Below are positions 44,195 through 53,846 of a stretch of DNA of 64,000 nt, piece after piece. Origin of the DNA: Corynebacterium lemuris (GTDB lineage: Bacteria; Actinomycetota; Actinomycetes; Mycobacteriales; Mycobacteriaceae); the NCBI RefSeq assembly GCF_024919295.1, contig NZ_JANWTC010000001.1, positions 558,001 through 622,000 on the forward strand. Reading direction: 5' to 3'. Both the position numbers and the translations under genes were made by a program. Numbering within the stretch: position 1 is the first letter of the stretch; each line of letters begins with the position of its first letter. The notes below the pieces were generated by a model, which searched no databases, had not been told where the DNA came from, and was given only the letters and a program-made list of their open reading frames with translations.

Positions 44195-45424
44195 GTGACT
44201 GAACCTGCAGGTACCTCCGGAAACCCGAACGCCCACGTCCCCGGTATGCCGGTTGTCGCCGTCATCGGCGACGGCCAGCTGGCCCGCATGATGCAGACCG
44301 AGGCGATTGCGCTCGGCCAGTCGATCCGTCTGTTGGCGGGCACCCCCGATTCCTCCGCCGCCCAGGTGGCCGCGGACGTGGTGCTCGGCGACTACACGGA
44401 TCTCGACGATCTGCGTGAGGCCGTCCGGGGTGTGGACGTGATGACCTTTGACCATGAACATGTCCCCACCGGGCACCTGCGGCAGCTGATCAGCGAGGGC
44501 GTCAACGTCCAGCCCGGCCCCGAGGCCCTGGTCAACGCGCAGGACAAGCTCGTCATGCGCAGGCGCCTGCGGGAGATCGGCGCCCCGGTCCCGCCTTTCG
44601 CCGCCATCGAATCGGTCGAGGACGCCGATGCCTTCTTCGACGCCGTTGACGGTGCCGTCTGCCTCAAGGCCCGCCGTGGCGGTTACGACGGCCACGGTGT
44701 CTGGTTCCCCGCCACCCGGAAGGAGCTCGCCGAGTTGACCACGAAGCTTCTCGACGCCGGCACGCCCCTCATGGCGGAGCAGAAGGTCGCGCTGGTCCGC
44801 GAGCTCTCCGCCATGGTCGCCCGCCGCCCCTCGGGCCAGGTCGTGCCGTGGCCTGTCGTCGAATCCGTCCAGACGAACGGCATCTGCACCGAGGCCGTCG
44901 CCCCGGCACCCGAACTCTCCGAGGAACTCGCTGAGCGTGCCCGGCAACTGGCGGTGAGCATTGCCGAGGAACTGGGCGTCACCGGTGCCCTGGCCGTCGA
45001 ACTCTTCGAGTTCCGCGACGGGAACGGCCAGCCCACCATCGCCGTCAACGAGCTGGCCATGCGCCCGCACAACACCGGCCACTGGACCCAGGACGGCTGC
45101 GTGACCAGCCAGTTCGAACAACACCTGCGCGCTGTCCTCGACTACCCGCTGGGCAGTGTCGAGACCACCTCCCCGGTCACCGTCATGGCCAACGTCCTCG
45201 GCGGGGACGCCGACCCGGAGCTGCCCATGGCCCGCCGCATGGCTGATGTGTGGGAACGTTTCCCGGCCGCGAAGATCCACCTCTACGGCAAGACCTGGCG
45301 CGCGGGCCGCAAGATCGGCCACGTCAACCTGGCGGGCGATGACCTGCCGCGCGTGCGTCGTGAAGCGAACCTCGCCGCCGATTACCTCGTCAACGCCCGC
45401 TGGGCTGACGGCTACACCGTTTAA
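44195..45424 (+). CDS. purK: N5-carboxyaminoimidazole ribonucleotide synthase
   Basis: A 409-aa ATP-grasp enzyme carboxylating AIR to N5-CAIR in purine synthesis. Motifs include VVAVIGDGQLARMMQTEAIALGQ, DVMTFDHEHVP, LKARRGGYDGHGVW and the metal site VAVELFEF...VNELAMRPHNTGHWT. GTG 44195 is chosen from the leaderless promoter; the frame is open further upstream through the promoter. purE follows after 12 bp. Confidence 0.95.
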   Translation: MTEPAGTSGNPNAHVPGMPVVAVIGDGQLARMMQTEAIALGQSIRLLAGTPDSSAAQVAADVVLGDYTDLDDLREAVRGVDVMTFDHEHVPTGHLRQLISEGVNVQPGPEALVNAQDKLVMRRRLREIGAPVPPFAAIESVEDADAFFDAVDGAVCLKARRGGYDGHGVWFPATRKELAELTTKLLDAGTPLMAEQKVALVRELSAMVARRPSGQVVPWPVVESVQTNGICTEAVAPAPELSEELAERARQLAVSIAEELGVTGALAVELFEFRDGNGQPTIAVNELAMRPHNTGHWTQDGCVTSQFEQHLRAVLDYPLGSVETTSPVTVMANVLGGDADPELPMARRMADVWERFPAAKIHLYGKTWRAGRKIGHVNLAGDDLPRVRREANLAADYLVNARWADGYTV

Positions 45425-45436
45425 AGGAGAACTGGA

Positions 45437-45937
45437 ATGACCCCTCTCGTCGGCATCATCATGGGCTCGGACTCTGACTGGCCCACCATCGCACCCGCAG
45501 CCGAGGCCCTCGCCGAATTCGGTGTCCCCCTCGAGGTCGGCGTCATGTCCGCCCACCGCACCCCCGAGCGCATGCTCGCCTACGCCAAATCCGCCCACGA
45601 GCGGGGCCTCAAGGTCATCATCGCGTGTGCCGGCGGCGCCGCCCACCTGCCGGGCATGGTCGCCGCAGCCACCCCGCTGCCGGTCATCGGTGTGCCGCGC
45701 GCCCTCAAGGACCTCGACGGCCTGGACTCCCTGCTCTCCATCGTGCAGATGCCCTCCGGCGTGCCCGTCGCGACCGTCTCCATCGGCGGCGCCAGGAACG
45801 CCGGCCTGCTGGCCGTGCGCATCCTCGGTGCCGGCGACCCGACCCTGACAGAGAAGATGGCCGGATACCAGAAGAAGATGGCCGCCGAGGTCGAGGCCAA
45901 GGACGAGGCCCTGCGCAGGCAGCTGCTCGAGGGGTAG
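45437..45937 (+). CDS. purE: 5-(carboxyamino)imidazole ribonucleotide mutase
   Basis: A 166-aa class I PurE converting N5-CAIR to CAIR. It has the signature [13 protein letters not shown] at the N-terminus, [13 protein letters not shown], and [26 protein letters not shown] strong ribosome site AAAGGAG is 8 nt before the ATG. It forms a purKE operon. In C. glutamicum I recall a potassium uptake gene (kup) between purK and purE; it is absent here. Confidence 0.96.
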   Translation: MTPLVGIIMGSDSDWPTIAPAAEALAEFGVPLEVGVMSAHRTPERMLAYAKSAHERGLKVIIACAGGAAHLPGMVAAATPLPVIGVPRALKDLDGLDSLLSIVQMPSGVPVATVSIGGARNAGLLAVRILGAGDPTLTEKMAGYQKKMAAEVEAKDEALRRQLLEG

Positions 45938-45989
45938 TCCTCTCCGTCCGAGGTGGCCGGCAACCCCGGCAGGCGGGTAGACAGGGGCC

Positions 45990-47372
45990 ATGATGGACCT
46001 TGCCCTGCACAACCCCAGCACCGGCCAGACTGAGAAGACGTTCCCGCGTTTCGACGATGGGGAACGCGACGCCCTCCTCGACCGTGCCACCGCTGCTTTC
46101 CGGAAGTGGCGGACGACCGCCATAGAGGAACGTGCCGCCGTCCTCTGCCGCACCGCCGCCCTGTACCGGGAAAACCAGACCCGGCTCGCCGAATACATCG
46201 GCCGGGAGATGGGTAAGCTGCGCCGCCAGGGGGAGAGGGAGATCGCGCTGGTCGCGGACATCTACGACTGGTATGCCGAACATGCCCGGCAACTGCTCGC
46301 GGACCGGGAACTACCGGCCCAGGGCGCGGTGCGGACCTTCGTCCGCCGGGAACCCCTCGGCCCGGTACTGGGCATCATGCCGTGGAACTTCCCGTACTAC
46401 CAGGTGGCCCGCTGGGCGGCGCCGAATCTGCTGTTGGGCAACACCCTGATCCTCAAGCACGCCTCGATCTGCCCCCTGTCGTCCCAGGCCTGTGAGGAGA
46501 TTCTGACGGAGGCGGGTCTGCCGGCGGACGTGTTCCGGAATATCCATGCCGCCAGCTCGCAGATGGAGGCTGTTATCGCCGACCCGCGGATCGTCGGGGT
46601 GTCGCTGACAGGTTCGGAACAGGCGGGGGCGGCCGTCGCGAAGACCGCCGGGGAGAACTACAAGAAGTCCCTGCTGGAACTGGGCGGCAACGACCCCTTC
46701 CTCGTGCTCGACGACCACAACCTGGAGAAGGTTCTTTCCTGCTACGTCAGCGCGCGGATGGCCAACGCCGGGCAGGCGTGCAACGCCCCGAAACGTCTCA
46801 TCGTCCTCGATGAGTTCTACGACCGCGCGCTCGAATTCCTCACCGAGCGGATCTCCGCTCTGCCCGTCGGGGCGTGGGATGACGGGGACGCCAAGGTCGG
46901 CCCGCTGTCCTCCGTGGCGGCCCGCGATGAGGTGGTCGCCCGGCTGGCTGCGGCGGAGCAGGCCTGCGAGGCGCGCATTGCCGTCGGCGGCAGGAAGATC
47001 GACCGCCCCGGCGCCTTCATGGAGCCGACGCTGCTGGTCGACGTGGACCCGACCGCCGACATCGGCTGCAACGAGATCTTCGGCCCCGTCGCCATCCTCC
47101 ACCGCGTCCGGGATGTCGAGGAAGCGGTCGAGCTGGCCAATGACAGCGACTACGGACTGGGAAGCTACATCTTCGGCAGCGACCTGGAGCTGGCCCAGCG
47201 GGTGGCTTCCCGCATGGAGGCCGGAATGACCTACATCAATGAAACGGGGGTCTCCCGGCCCGGCCTGCCCTTTGGTGGCATCGGCCGTTCCGGTTACGGG
47301 CGTGAGCTGGGGGAATGGGGCGTACAGGAGTTCGCCAATGAGCACATCTTCCGTGTCCGCGCTCCCCTCTGA
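45990..47372 (+). CDS. NAD(P)-dependent aldehyde dehydrogenase (succinate-semialdehyde dehydrogenase-like)
   Basis: A 460-aa ALDH-superfamily enzyme of the short GabD2-like type. The cofactor-binding [15 protein letters not shown], the Rossmann glycines [10 protein letters not shown], the general base in [10 protein letters not shown] (Glu) and the catalytic thiol in [11 protein letters not shown] (Cys) are all present. It likely oxidises succinate semialdehyde or a similar short aldehyde. The two ATGs at 45990 and 45993 are adjacent. Its last 35 bp overlap the YdcF-type gene. Confidence 0.88.
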   Translation: MMDLALHNPSTGQTEKTFPRFDDGERDALLDRATAAFRKWRTTAIEERAAVLCRTAALYRENQTRLAEYIGREMGKLRRQGEREIALVADIYDWYAEHARQLLADRELPAQGAVRTFVRREPLGPVLGIMPWNFPYYQVARWAAPNLLLGNTLILKHASICPLSSQACEEILTEAGLPADVFRNIHAASSQMEAVIADPRIVGVSLTGSEQAGAAVAKTAGENYKKSLLELGGNDPFLVLDDHNLEKVLSCYVSARMANAGQACNAPKRLIVLDEFYDRALEFLTERISALPVGAWDDGDAKVGPLSSVAARDEVVARLAAAEQACEARIAVGGRKIDRPGAFMEPTLLVDVDPTADIGCNEIFGPVAILHRVRDVEEAVELANDSDYGLGSYIFGSDLELAQRVASRMEAGMTYINETGVSRPGLPFGGIGRSGYGRELGEWGVQEFANEHIFRVRAPL

Positions 47373-47814
47373 CCGGCCGGTCCTGGTGCTCGGGGCCCGC
47401 ACCCGCCACGGCCGACCGGGGCGTATCCTCACCGCGCGGCTGGCGAGAGCGCTCCAGCTTATCGACACCCAGCCCGTCGTCGTCTCCGGCCGCGGGGAGG
47501 CCGCGGCGATGGCGGAGTGGCTGGTGGGCAGGGGTGTCGATGAGCAGCGGATCCTGCTGGAGCCGCTGGCGGTGAGCACCAATGAGAACCTGGAGAATGC
47601 TCAGGCCCTGCTGCCGGACACCCGGTGCTGGACGGTGGTGAGCAGTGATTTCCATGTCTGGCGCACCCGCCTGTGGGCCCGGCACCTGGGTATCCCCGTC
47701 ACCGTGGTCAGCGCCCGCACGCCAGGGAACCTGCTGGTTCCGGCGCTGCTGCGTGAGTGCCTGGCCCTGCCGCATTCCGCGCTGCGCATCGCATGGCGAC
47801 GCCTGCGTACCTGA
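47338..47814 (+). CDS. YdcF-like (DUF218) protein
   Basis: A 158-aa DUF218 protein: RPVLVLGARTRHGRPGRILTARLARALQL, then VVSGRGEAAAMAEWLV, the conserved ES/ST-NT/EN element VSTNENLENAQALL, and VVSSDFHVWRTRLWARHLG. The E. coli homologue YdcF binds S-adenosylmethionine; many homologues are envelope-associated (SanA). No signal peptide is seen here. The ATG 47338 lies inside the aldehyde dehydrogenase gene with AGGAG 7 nt upstream, so translation is coupled to it. Confidence 0.75.
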   Translation: MSTSSVSALPSDRPVLVLGARTRHGRPGRILTARLARALQLIDTQPVVVSGRGEAAAMAEWLVGRGVDEQRILLEPLAVSTNENLENAQALLPDTRCWTVVSSDFHVWRTRLWARHLGIPVTVVSARTPGNLLVPALLRECLALPHSALRIAWRRLRT

Positions 47815-47816
47815 CC

Positions 47817-48941
47817 TCAACCCCGGTGGGTGGCCTCCCAGGCATCGGCGACGACGTCATGGATGTCCTGTGCCCGGGCGTAGGTCGCCCGCTGGCGCCG
47901 GGCCCCGGTACCGGAATGCAGGATGGCCTCGATAATGGAGGTGACGGCGTCCTCCTCGCCGTATTCGGCAAGCACGGGTCCGACATGTTCCAGCAGACTG
48001 TGGAGCACCTCGGCCGCGGGGGCGCTCCGCCCGGTGACGGGGTGGATGAGTGTCTTCTCCACGCCGTCGCGACTGGCCTGCCAGGCCCACGTGCGGATGA
48101 GCGTACCGAGGGTCGGATCCGGGGGGATACCCTGCTGCCACGCGCGCACGGAGGTCTCCACCAGGGCCCGCACGATTGCCGCGATCGCCACCGCGTGTTC
48201 GGCCACCAGGCACACGTCGGCCACGCGCACCTCCAGGGTGGGGTGGGATTCCGAGAGTCGCGCGTCGTAGTAGAGCATGCCCTCGTCGAGCGGAACCCCG
48301 GTGGCCAGCAGGGAGGCGGACAACTGGTCATAGGTGTCCACCGAGCCGAAGATCTCCGTCGGGCCGGACGTCGGCCACCGGTTCCACAGCTGATAGCGGT
48401 AGGAGGCGTACCCGGTGTCGGCCCCCTGCCAGAAAGGTGAGTTCGCGCTGAGCGCCAGCACCACGGGCAACCAGCCACGGATACGGTCCAGTGCGGCGAT
48501 GCCCTCCTCCCGGGAACGGATCTCCACGTGCACGTGGAAACCACAGGTCAGCTGTTGTGCGGCGGTGACACCGAAGTTGTCACGGATCTGCCGGAAACGC
48601 GGGGTGGACACCAGAAGGGGGTTGATCGGCCCCGGAGCGGCCGGGAGCGCCACCACCCGGCCACCGACCTGGGTAGCGACTTCCTCGGCCAACGCACGGC
48701 CGGCCCGGATGGCTGCCAGCTGTCCCTTCAGGGTGGTCTGCGGTGGGGAGACGACCTCGATCTGCTCCTGCTTCAGCTCGCGGGTCAGTTCATGGCCGGT
48801 GCTGGCCCGCTCCCGGATCTGACGGAGCATCTGCTCGGCCATGGGCAGGAGGTCGAAGGTGTGGGGGTCGATGAGGAGCAACTCCTCCTCCACCCCGAAA
48901 CGGCGCACCTGCTCCCTGCCTGGCAGATCGCGAAGGCTCAT
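47817..48941 (-). CDS. YbdK-type carboxylate-amine ligase (GCS2 family)
   Basis: A 374-aa member of glutamate-cysteine ligase family 2. It shows FGVEEELLLIDPHTFDLLP, the QEQIEVVSPP block, CGFHVHVEI and EVRVADVCL, as in YbdK. Family members have weak gamma-glutamylcysteine ligase activity and the physiological product is uncertain; corynebacteria use mycothiol rather than glutathione. The ATG 48941 (MSLRDLPGREQVRRFG) is preferred, since the open frame upstream encodes unfamily-like Arg-rich sequence. It converges with the ydcF-type gene, 2 bp apart. Confidence 0.83.
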   Translation of the reverse strand: MSLRDLPGREQVRRFGVEEELLLIDPHTFDLLPMAEQMLRQIRERASTGHELTRELKQEQIEVVSPPQTTLKGQLAAIRAGRALAEEVATQVGGRVVALPAAPGPINPLLVSTPRFRQIRDNFGVTAAQQLTCGFHVHVEIRSREEGIAALDRIRGWLPVVLALSANSPFWQGADTGYASYRYQLWNRWPTSGPTEIFGSVDTYDQLSASLLATGVPLDEGMLYYDARLSESHPTLEVRVADVCLVAEHAVAIAAIVRALVETSVRAWQQGIPPDPTLGTLIRTWAWQASRDGVEKTLIHPVTGRSAPAAEVLHSLLEHVGPVLAEYGEEDAVTSIIEAILHSGTGARRQRATYARAQDIHDVVADAWEATHRG

Positions 48942-49285
48942 CGGATCTGTCCGGGGCAGTGACAGTTCTCTCCCAGAGCGGGTAGGACGGTGATGATCTG
49001 CAACACGAATAAGTCCTCTCCCTCTGGTGCGCGGTACAGCGTTCAATCCAGGATACTTAATTCCCCGTTGCCCATGTGAGAAATCTGTGGACCTCAGGTC
49101 AGGGGAGTGGCGGAAACCGACCGCCCGGCTGACGTCCCTGGCGTCGCTGTGGGCGTGCTCAGGAGTATTCACCGGGATCCCGCGTGAGCAGCGGATCCTC
49201 ACTGTCCCCGGCCCCGTGTGACCGCCGGTAGCCTGGGGGCGCGTGCACCCAGCACGGTGATGAGAGTGACGAACAGGAGACAGAC
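48942..49285. other. 344-bp intergenic region between divergent YbdK and cyanase genes
   Basis: A TAGCCT -10 box for cynS lies at 49229-49234. For the YbdK-type gene a TATCCT box on the minus strand lies near 49053. AT-rich sequence surrounds it (ATACTTAATTC). No gene with ribosome site, RNA gene or strong stem-loop was found. Confidence 0.45.
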
Positions 49286-49747
49286 ATGTCCGATTCCCTC
49301 CGACCGATCATGGACAAGCAGGAGGCTGGCCAACTCGTCAACGCCCAGCGCATCCGCAAGGGGCGTACCTGGGCGGAGCTGGCGCAGCTGATCGACGCCC
49401 CCGAGGTATGGGCCGCCTCCGCCCTGCTCGGCAGCTTCCCGCTGCCGCCAGAGGCGGCAGAGAAGGTCTGCGCTGAACTGGAGCTCGGCGGTGACGTCCG
49501 CGAGTCCCTCGTTGCCCAGCCCACACGCACCTTTGACCCCCAGTTGCTCAGCGACCCGACGATCTACCGCCTGCTGGAGGTCATCCAGGTCCACGGTCCG
49601 GCGCTGAAGGAACTGATCCACGAGAAGTTTGATGACGGCATCATGTCCGCCATCAACTTCCGGGTGGACGTCGACCGGCGCGAAGACCCTGCCGGGGACC
49701 GCGTAGTGATCACCCTGGACGGAAAATTCCTCGACTACAACTGGTGA
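49286..49747 (+). CDS. cynS: Cyanate hydratase (cyanase)
   Basis: A 153-aa enzyme decomposing cyanate with bicarbonate to ammonia and carbon dioxide. It has an N-terminal helical domain and the C-terminal catalytic CynS domain with YRLLEVIQVHGPALKELIHEKFDDGIMSAI. The catalytic residues align as Arg95, Glu98 and Ser121 (E. coli Arg96, Glu99, Ser122). The tail DRVVITLDGKFLDYNW is diagnostic. AGGAG precedes the ATG. No cynT/cynX genes are adjacent, so it stands alone. Confidence 0.92.
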   Translation: MSDSLRPIMDKQEAGQLVNAQRIRKGRTWAELAQLIDAPEVWAASALLGSFPLPPEAAEKVCAELELGGDVRESLVAQPTRTFDPQLLSDPTIYRLLEVIQVHGPALKELIHEKFDDGIMSAINFRVDVDRREDPAGDRVVITLDGKFLDYNW

Positions 49748-49774
49748 TTCCCTGGTATCACCCCGGACTGCACG

Positions 49775-50314
49775 TCAACGAACGCGGTAGGTCAGCTCCA
49801 CGAATTGTCCCAGCTGCCGGTGGTCGACCAGGGACAACCGGGAACTTTCGATGCGGCGGGGGAGCGTCGGCCGCCCGGCGGGCAGGAACACCGGTGCCAC
49901 GGTGAGGGTGATGCGGTCGAGGGCGCCGGCGTCGAAGAACTGACCGGCCAGGTCCCCGCCTCCCATCACCCAGATGTTCTCACCGGTCTCCCGGATCCGT
50001 GGCAGCGCCTCGGCCACCGGGCCGTTGACCAGCCGCACGTGGGTCCCCTCATGGACCGGCAGGTTACGGGAGGTGAAGACCCAGATGGGCCGGGTGCCGT
50101 AGGAGGTGGCCAGCGCCTGCGGTGATTCGAGGTGGTTCAGCAGCCACTCGTAGGTGGTGGAGCCCATGACCACAGTGTTGATGCCGGTGAGAAAGGCACT
50201 GATGCCGGCCTCGGCGTCGCCGGAACCGGGGACGTCGAACAACCACTGCAGCGAGTCCTGCTCATCAGCGAGGAAACCGTTGAGGGTGGTGGCGGCGTTG
50301 TAGATGATCGGCAT
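49775..50314 (-). CDS. Dihydrofolate-reductase-like (RibD C-terminal domain) protein
   Basis: A 179-aa NADPH-binding protein of the YyaP/RibD-C group: IYNAATTLNGFLAD at the N-terminus, VVMGSTTYEWLL, PIWVFTSRNLP, and IWVMGGGDLAGQFFDAGALDRI, the nucleotide-binding GGG motif. Related proteins reduce small heterocycles, but the substrate is unknown. Its start overlaps the 3' end of the small membrane protein gene by 50 bp on the same strand, so it may be the last gene of the tus transcription unit. Confidence 0.8.
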   Translation of the reverse strand: MPIIYNAATTLNGFLADEQDSLQWLFDVPGSGDAEAGISAFLTGINTVVMGSTTYEWLLNHLESPQALATSYGTRPIWVFTSRNLPVHEGTHVRLVNGPVAEALPRIRETGENIWVMGGGDLAGQFFDAGALDRITLTVAPVFLPAGRPTLPRRIESSRLSLVDHRQLGQFVELTYRVR

Positions 50315-50525
50315 GCGCGCCAGAGTACCGGCGGTCCCGCCGCCACACCCACCACGTGAGGCCGACCAGGGCCGCGGCCAGCAGGCCCGGCCACAGTGCC
50401 GGCTCCGGCTGGAAGACATTCCACACCGCCTGGGCCAGTGCCAGGAAAGTGAAGAAACCGAGGAAACCGACGAGCGTCTCGTGCTGGAGCTGCCGTCGTT
50501 TCCCCCGGCCGGGGTCCGCACTCAC
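50265..50525 (-). CDS. Small two-helix membrane protein at the end of the tus operon
   Basis: An 86-aa protein with two hydrophobic helices (LVGFLGFFTFLALAQAVWNVF and LWPGLLAAALVGLTWWVW) flanked by basic tails. It starts at a GTG overlapping the tusG stop by 4 bp (GTGA), strong evidence for a real, coupled gene. C. glutamicum also has a small unknown membrane protein within its tus cluster, although placed between other tus genes as I recall. A structural or assembly role in the transporter is a guess. Confidence 0.7.
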   Translation of the reverse strand: MSADPGRGKRRQLQHETLVGFLGFFTFLALAQAVWNVFQPEPALWPGLLAAALVGLTWWVWRRDRRYSGAHADHLQRRHHPQRFPR

Positions 50526-51349
50526 GCCTTCACACCTCCGGCGGTCAGACCGGAGACGATGCGGCGCTGGAAGATGAGCACCATGATGATCAGCGGAATG
50601 GTGACCAGCGCTCCGGCGGCCATGATCGAGGCGTAGGGGTACTCGAAGGCGGAGGGCCCGGAGAAACGCGCGATGGCGACGGTGACGGGTTCGGTCGCGG
50701 TCGTCGACAGCTGGCGGGCCAGCATGAACTCGTTCCAGGTGGCGATGAACGCCAGGATCGCTGTGGTGAACAGCGCCGGGGCCGCCAGCGGCAGGAGCAC
50801 GAGGCGGAAGGCCTGGCCGCGGGAGGCACCGTCGACACGTGCGGCCTCCTCCAGCTCCCAGGGCAGCTGCCGGAAGAAGGAGACCAGGGTGTAGATGGTC
50901 AGTGGCAGGGCGAAGGAGATGTTGGGGATGATCATCGCCCGGTAGGTGCCGATCCAGCCGAGGTCGCCGAAGAGCTGGAACAGCGGGGTGACCAGCGCGA
51001 TGCCCGGGAACATGGAGGCGGCCAGGATGATGCCGGTGACCAGTCCCTTGCCGGGGAACTCCAGACGCGCCAGGGCGTAGGCGGTGAACACGCCGACGAG
51101 GACGGCCAGGGAGGTCGTCGTCACCGAGATGAGCAGCGAGTTGCCGATGGCCCCGAGGAAGTCGTTGCCCTTGTTGGTGGCCAGCGCGTCCCGGAAGTTC
51201 TCCAGGGTGACGTGCGTGGGCCAGGGGGTGGTGTCGAAGGTGTGGGCGCTATTGCGCAGCGCGACCACGACCATCCAGTAGAAGGGGGCGAGCCCCCAGA
51301 ACATGATGAACAGCACACCCACGTAGTGCCAGAGCGCAGCCTTTTTCAT
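50522..51349 (-). CDS. tusG: Trehalose ABC transporter permease TusG (MalG type)
   Basis: A 275-aa inner-membrane permease with six helices and the EAA loop EEAARVDGASRGQAFRLVLLPLAAPAL that docks on the ATPase. It begins MKKAALWHYVGVLFIMFW and belongs to the CUT1 sugar family, like MalG. Its ATG overlaps the tusF stop by 4 bp (ATGA). With TusF it should form the channel importing trehalose, which corynebacteria recycle from mycolate transfer. Confidence 0.88.
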   Translation of the reverse strand: MKKAALWHYVGVLFIMFWGLAPFYWMVVVALRNSAHTFDTTPWPTHVTLENFRDALATNKGNDFLGAIGNSLLISVTTTSLAVLVGVFTAYALARLEFPGKGLVTGIILAASMFPGIALVTPLFQLFGDLGWIGTYRAMIIPNISFALPLTIYTLVSFFRQLPWELEEAARVDGASRGQAFRLVLLPLAAPALFTTAILAFIATWNEFMLARQLSTTATEPVTVAIARFSGPSAFEYPYASIMAAGALVTIPLIIMVLIFQRRIVSGLTAGGVKA

Positions 51350-52353
51350 GCCGGCACCTCCTGCTTCTTCCTTGCTTCCCGACGTTTCCTCAACCCGGGG
51401 ACCTTCCGGCCCTTCACACCGCGTTGCCCGGAGACGTCGGCGCCGAGGAAGCGGATCATGATGAACGCCACGGCGAAGATGAGCAGGAAGATCAGCGTAG
51501 AGAGAGCCGAGGCGGAGTTGAAGTTGTTCTGCCGCATGTCCTCGACCACCAGCTGGGAGATGGTGGCGGTGGGCGAGTTGGAGGAGGCGGAGATCATGAT
51601 GACGGGCAGGTCGTACATGCGCAGCGCATCCAGGGTACGGAAGAGGACGGCGACCATGAGCGCCGGTCTGACCAGGGGCATGGTGATCAGCCGGAACTGC
51701 TGCCAGCGGGAGGCACCGTCCACGCGCGAGGCCTCGTAGATCTCCTTGGGGATCATCTGCAGTCCGGCGAGGATGAGCAGTGCCATGAAGGGGGCCGTCT
51801 TCCACACGTCCGCGACGATGACGGCGGTCCGGGCGGCCCAGGGATCGGTGGTCCAGCTGACGTCGAGGTTGAACAACTCGTTGATGATGCCCCGGTCGGC
51901 GAAGATGAACTGCCACAGCTTCGCCGTCACGGCGGTGGGGATCGCCCAGGGGATGAGCACCGCCGCCCGCACCAGGCCGCGGCCGCGGTACTCGTGATTC
52001 ATGATCAGCGCCATGATCATGCCGAGAATCGTCTCCAGGGTCACGGTCACCACGGTGAAGAACAGGGTGATGCGCACGGCAGGCCAGAAATCTGTGGCCA
52101 GCACGCCCGGGGGGCAGGTGGAGACCACTCCGGCGGACGACATGCACCGGTTGGTCAGCCAGTAGAGGTAGTTCTCGAAGCCGGCGAAACCGCCCTCGAC
52201 GAACAGGCCGGTGGCGGGGTCGAGGCCCTTGTCGGCCTGGAAGGACAGGAAGATGGCGCGCAGGATCGGGTAGCCGATGACCACGGCCAGGACGATCAAC
52301 GCGGGGGCGATCAGCCAGGCCGCCGAGCGGGTCTGGCTGGCACGTTTCAGCAT
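51346..52353 (-). CDS. tusF: Trehalose ABC transporter permease TusF (MalF type)
   Basis: A 335-aa permease with six to seven helices. The EAA loop is YEASRVDGASRWQQFRLITMPLVRPAL. The sizeable periplasmic loop after helix 1 (GLDPATGLFVEGGFAGFENYLYWLTNRCM...) contains two cysteines that may form a disulfide. The C-terminus is very basic (RGVKGRKVPGLRKRREARKKQ). The ATG 52353 follows a ribosome site in AAGGAGCCGC. It is 95 bp from tusE with a stem-loop between. Confidence 0.88.
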   Translation of the reverse strand: MLKRASQTRSAAWLIAPALIVLAVVIGYPILRAIFLSFQADKGLDPATGLFVEGGFAGFENYLYWLTNRCMSSAGVVSTCPPGVLATDFWPAVRITLFFTVVTVTLETILGMIMALIMNHEYRGRGLVRAAVLIPWAIPTAVTAKLWQFIFADRGIINELFNLDVSWTTDPWAARTAVIVADVWKTAPFMALLILAGLQMIPKEIYEASRVDGASRWQQFRLITMPLVRPALMVAVLFRTLDALRMYDLPVIMISASSNSPTATISQLVVEDMRQNNFNSASALSTLIFLLIFAVAFIMIRFLGADVSGQRGVKGRKVPGLRKRREARKKQEVPA

Positions 52354-52397
52354 GTGCGGCTCCTTGGAGGAAAAGTGTCACCTCCCACAAAACCACA

Positions 52398-52425
52398 GAA
52401 AACCTGCCCGGGTGGGCAGGTTTTC
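52398..52425 (-). terminator. Stem-loop between tusE and tusF (attenuator or mRNA-stabilising hairpin)
   Basis: A perfect 12-bp stem (GAAAACCTGCCC with GGGCAGGTTTTC) and 4-nt loop, followed on the minus strand by TGTGGTTTTG. Its position suggests partial termination, giving more binding protein than permease. Confidence 0.75.
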
Positions 52426-52448
52426 AGCGGGTCTTGCGGGGAGGGAAC

Positions 52449-53747
52449 CTAGTTGGAGGCGTTCTCGATGGCGGCCCGCATGTCGGTGGTGGCGTCGTCG
52501 ACGGACTTGCCGGCCGTCAGCGCCGCGTAGGCGTTGTCCTGGATGGCCTTGGAGATGGCCGGGTAGAACGGGGAGACCGGACGCGGTGCTGCGTTGTCCA
52601 GGGACTCCTTCAGCGCCGGCAGGTACGGGAACTGCTCGATCAGGGCGTCATCCTCGTAGATGGAGGCCAGGACCGGCGGGAAGGACGCTTCCGCGAAGGA
52701 GGTCTGGTTCTCCTCGTTGATGACGAACTCGATGAAGTCACGGGCGGTGGCCTTGTTCTCCGAGTTGATGTTGATGCCGTTGTTGTAGCCACCCAGGGTG
52801 GAGACACCGACACCGTCCTGGCCGACCAGCGGCTGGACCTCGAAGTTGCCGGCCACGGCGGAGGTCTCACCCTCGGCGTTGGTGAACATGTAGGGCCAGT
52901 TGATGGCGTAGGCGGTCTCGCCCTCAACGAAGGCGAGGTTGGTCTCCTCCTCCGTCGCGGAGGTGGAGCCCGACGCGATGGTGCCGTTCTCGTAGGCGTC
53001 GACAAGCGCCTGCAGGCCGGCACGGGAGTCGTTGGAGTCGACGGTGACATTGCCGTCGGAGTCCAGGACACCACCGCCCCAGCCCTCCATGAAGCCGACG
53101 GTGTTGACGGTCAGGCCCTCGTACTGCTTGAGCTGCAGGGTCAGGCAGTCGACGTCGGCTGCCTCGGCGTCAGCACAGGAGGCCTCCAGCTCGGCCCAGT
53201 TCTCCGGGGCCTCCGGGATGATCTCCGTGTTGCGGTAGAGCAGCTGACCGTTGGTGTTCTGCGGCAGGGCGTAGAGGGTGTCGTTGTAGGTCGCGGACTC
53301 GACGGTCGCGTCCAGCAGGCCGGAGGTGTCCACCTCGAGGTCGCCCTCCAGCGGGGTGATCCACTGGTTGGCGGCGAAGTCTGCGGTCCAGATGACATCG
53401 AGAGCCATGACGTCGTAATCGGAGTTGCCGGCCTGCAGCGACTGGACCAGGGTCTCGCGCTGGGCGTCGGCCTCACCGGCCAGCTCGCGGAGGGTGACCT
53501 CCTCATCCGGGTTCTCGGCGTTCCACTTCTCGATGACCGGGATGATCTTGTCGGTGTCGTTCTTGCCCATGGCGAACGTGATCGGACCGCGACCGTCGGC
53601 CCCGGAGGCCTCCGCGGTGGTCGTGGTGGTTGCCGTGGTGTCGGCGTCATCATCGGTCGTGGTGCAGCCCGCCAGGACGACGGAGCTGATGATGGCAACT
53701 GCGGCCAGGGAGCGTGCCGGCTTGCGCTTGAAGAAGGAGGCGTTCAC
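52449..53747 (-). CDS. tusE: Trehalose-binding lipoprotein TusE
   Basis: A 432-aa extracytoplasmic solute-binding protein of the CUT1 (MalE-like) type. A lipoprotein signal peptide ends in VVLAGC (Cys28 lipidated), followed by an Asp/Thr-rich linker (TTTDDDADTTATTTTTAEA) and the two-lobed binding domain. I chose GTG 53747 because AAAGGTGA lies at good distance; an ATG at 53765 would add six residues and use up that ribosome site. Between tusK and tusE is a hairpin. Confidence 0.88.
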   Translation of the reverse strand: MNASFFKRKPARSLAAVAIISSVVLAGCTTTDDDADTTATTTTTAEASGADGRGPITFAMGKNDTDKIIPVIEKWNAENPDEEVTLRELAGEADAQRETLVQSLQAGNSDYDVMALDVIWTADFAANQWITPLEGDLEVDTSGLLDATVESATYNDTLYALPQNTNGQLLYRNTEIIPEAPENWAELEASCADAEAADVDCLTLQLKQYEGLTVNTVGFMEGWGGGVLDSDGNVTVDSNDSRAGLQALVDAYENGTIASGSTSATEEETNLAFVEGETAYAINWPYMFTNAEGETSAVAGNFEVQPLVGQDGVGVSTLGGYNNGININSENKATARDFIEFVINEENQTSFAEASFPPVLASIYEDDALIEQFPYLPALKESLDNAAPRPVSPFYPAISKAIQDNAYAALTAGKSVDDATTDMRAAIENASN

Positions 53748-53824
53748 AGATAGGTCACCTTTCATAACGTTTGGTAACTTTAAATCTAGTGACGCACCTA
53801 ATACCGGATGTGGGCTTTATTTCA

Positions 53825-53846
53825 GATCACCCCTTGGCGGGGGTGA

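Noticed and set aside
44093-46261. 722-codon minus-strand frame opposite purK-purE and the aldehyde dehydrogenase
   Set aside because: Opposite three enzymes identified by their active-site motifs; the frame has no recognisable domain.
49027-49221. 64-codon plus-strand frame between the YbdK and cyanase genes
   Set aside because: No ribosome site, no conserved-looking sequence, and it lies across the likely promoters.
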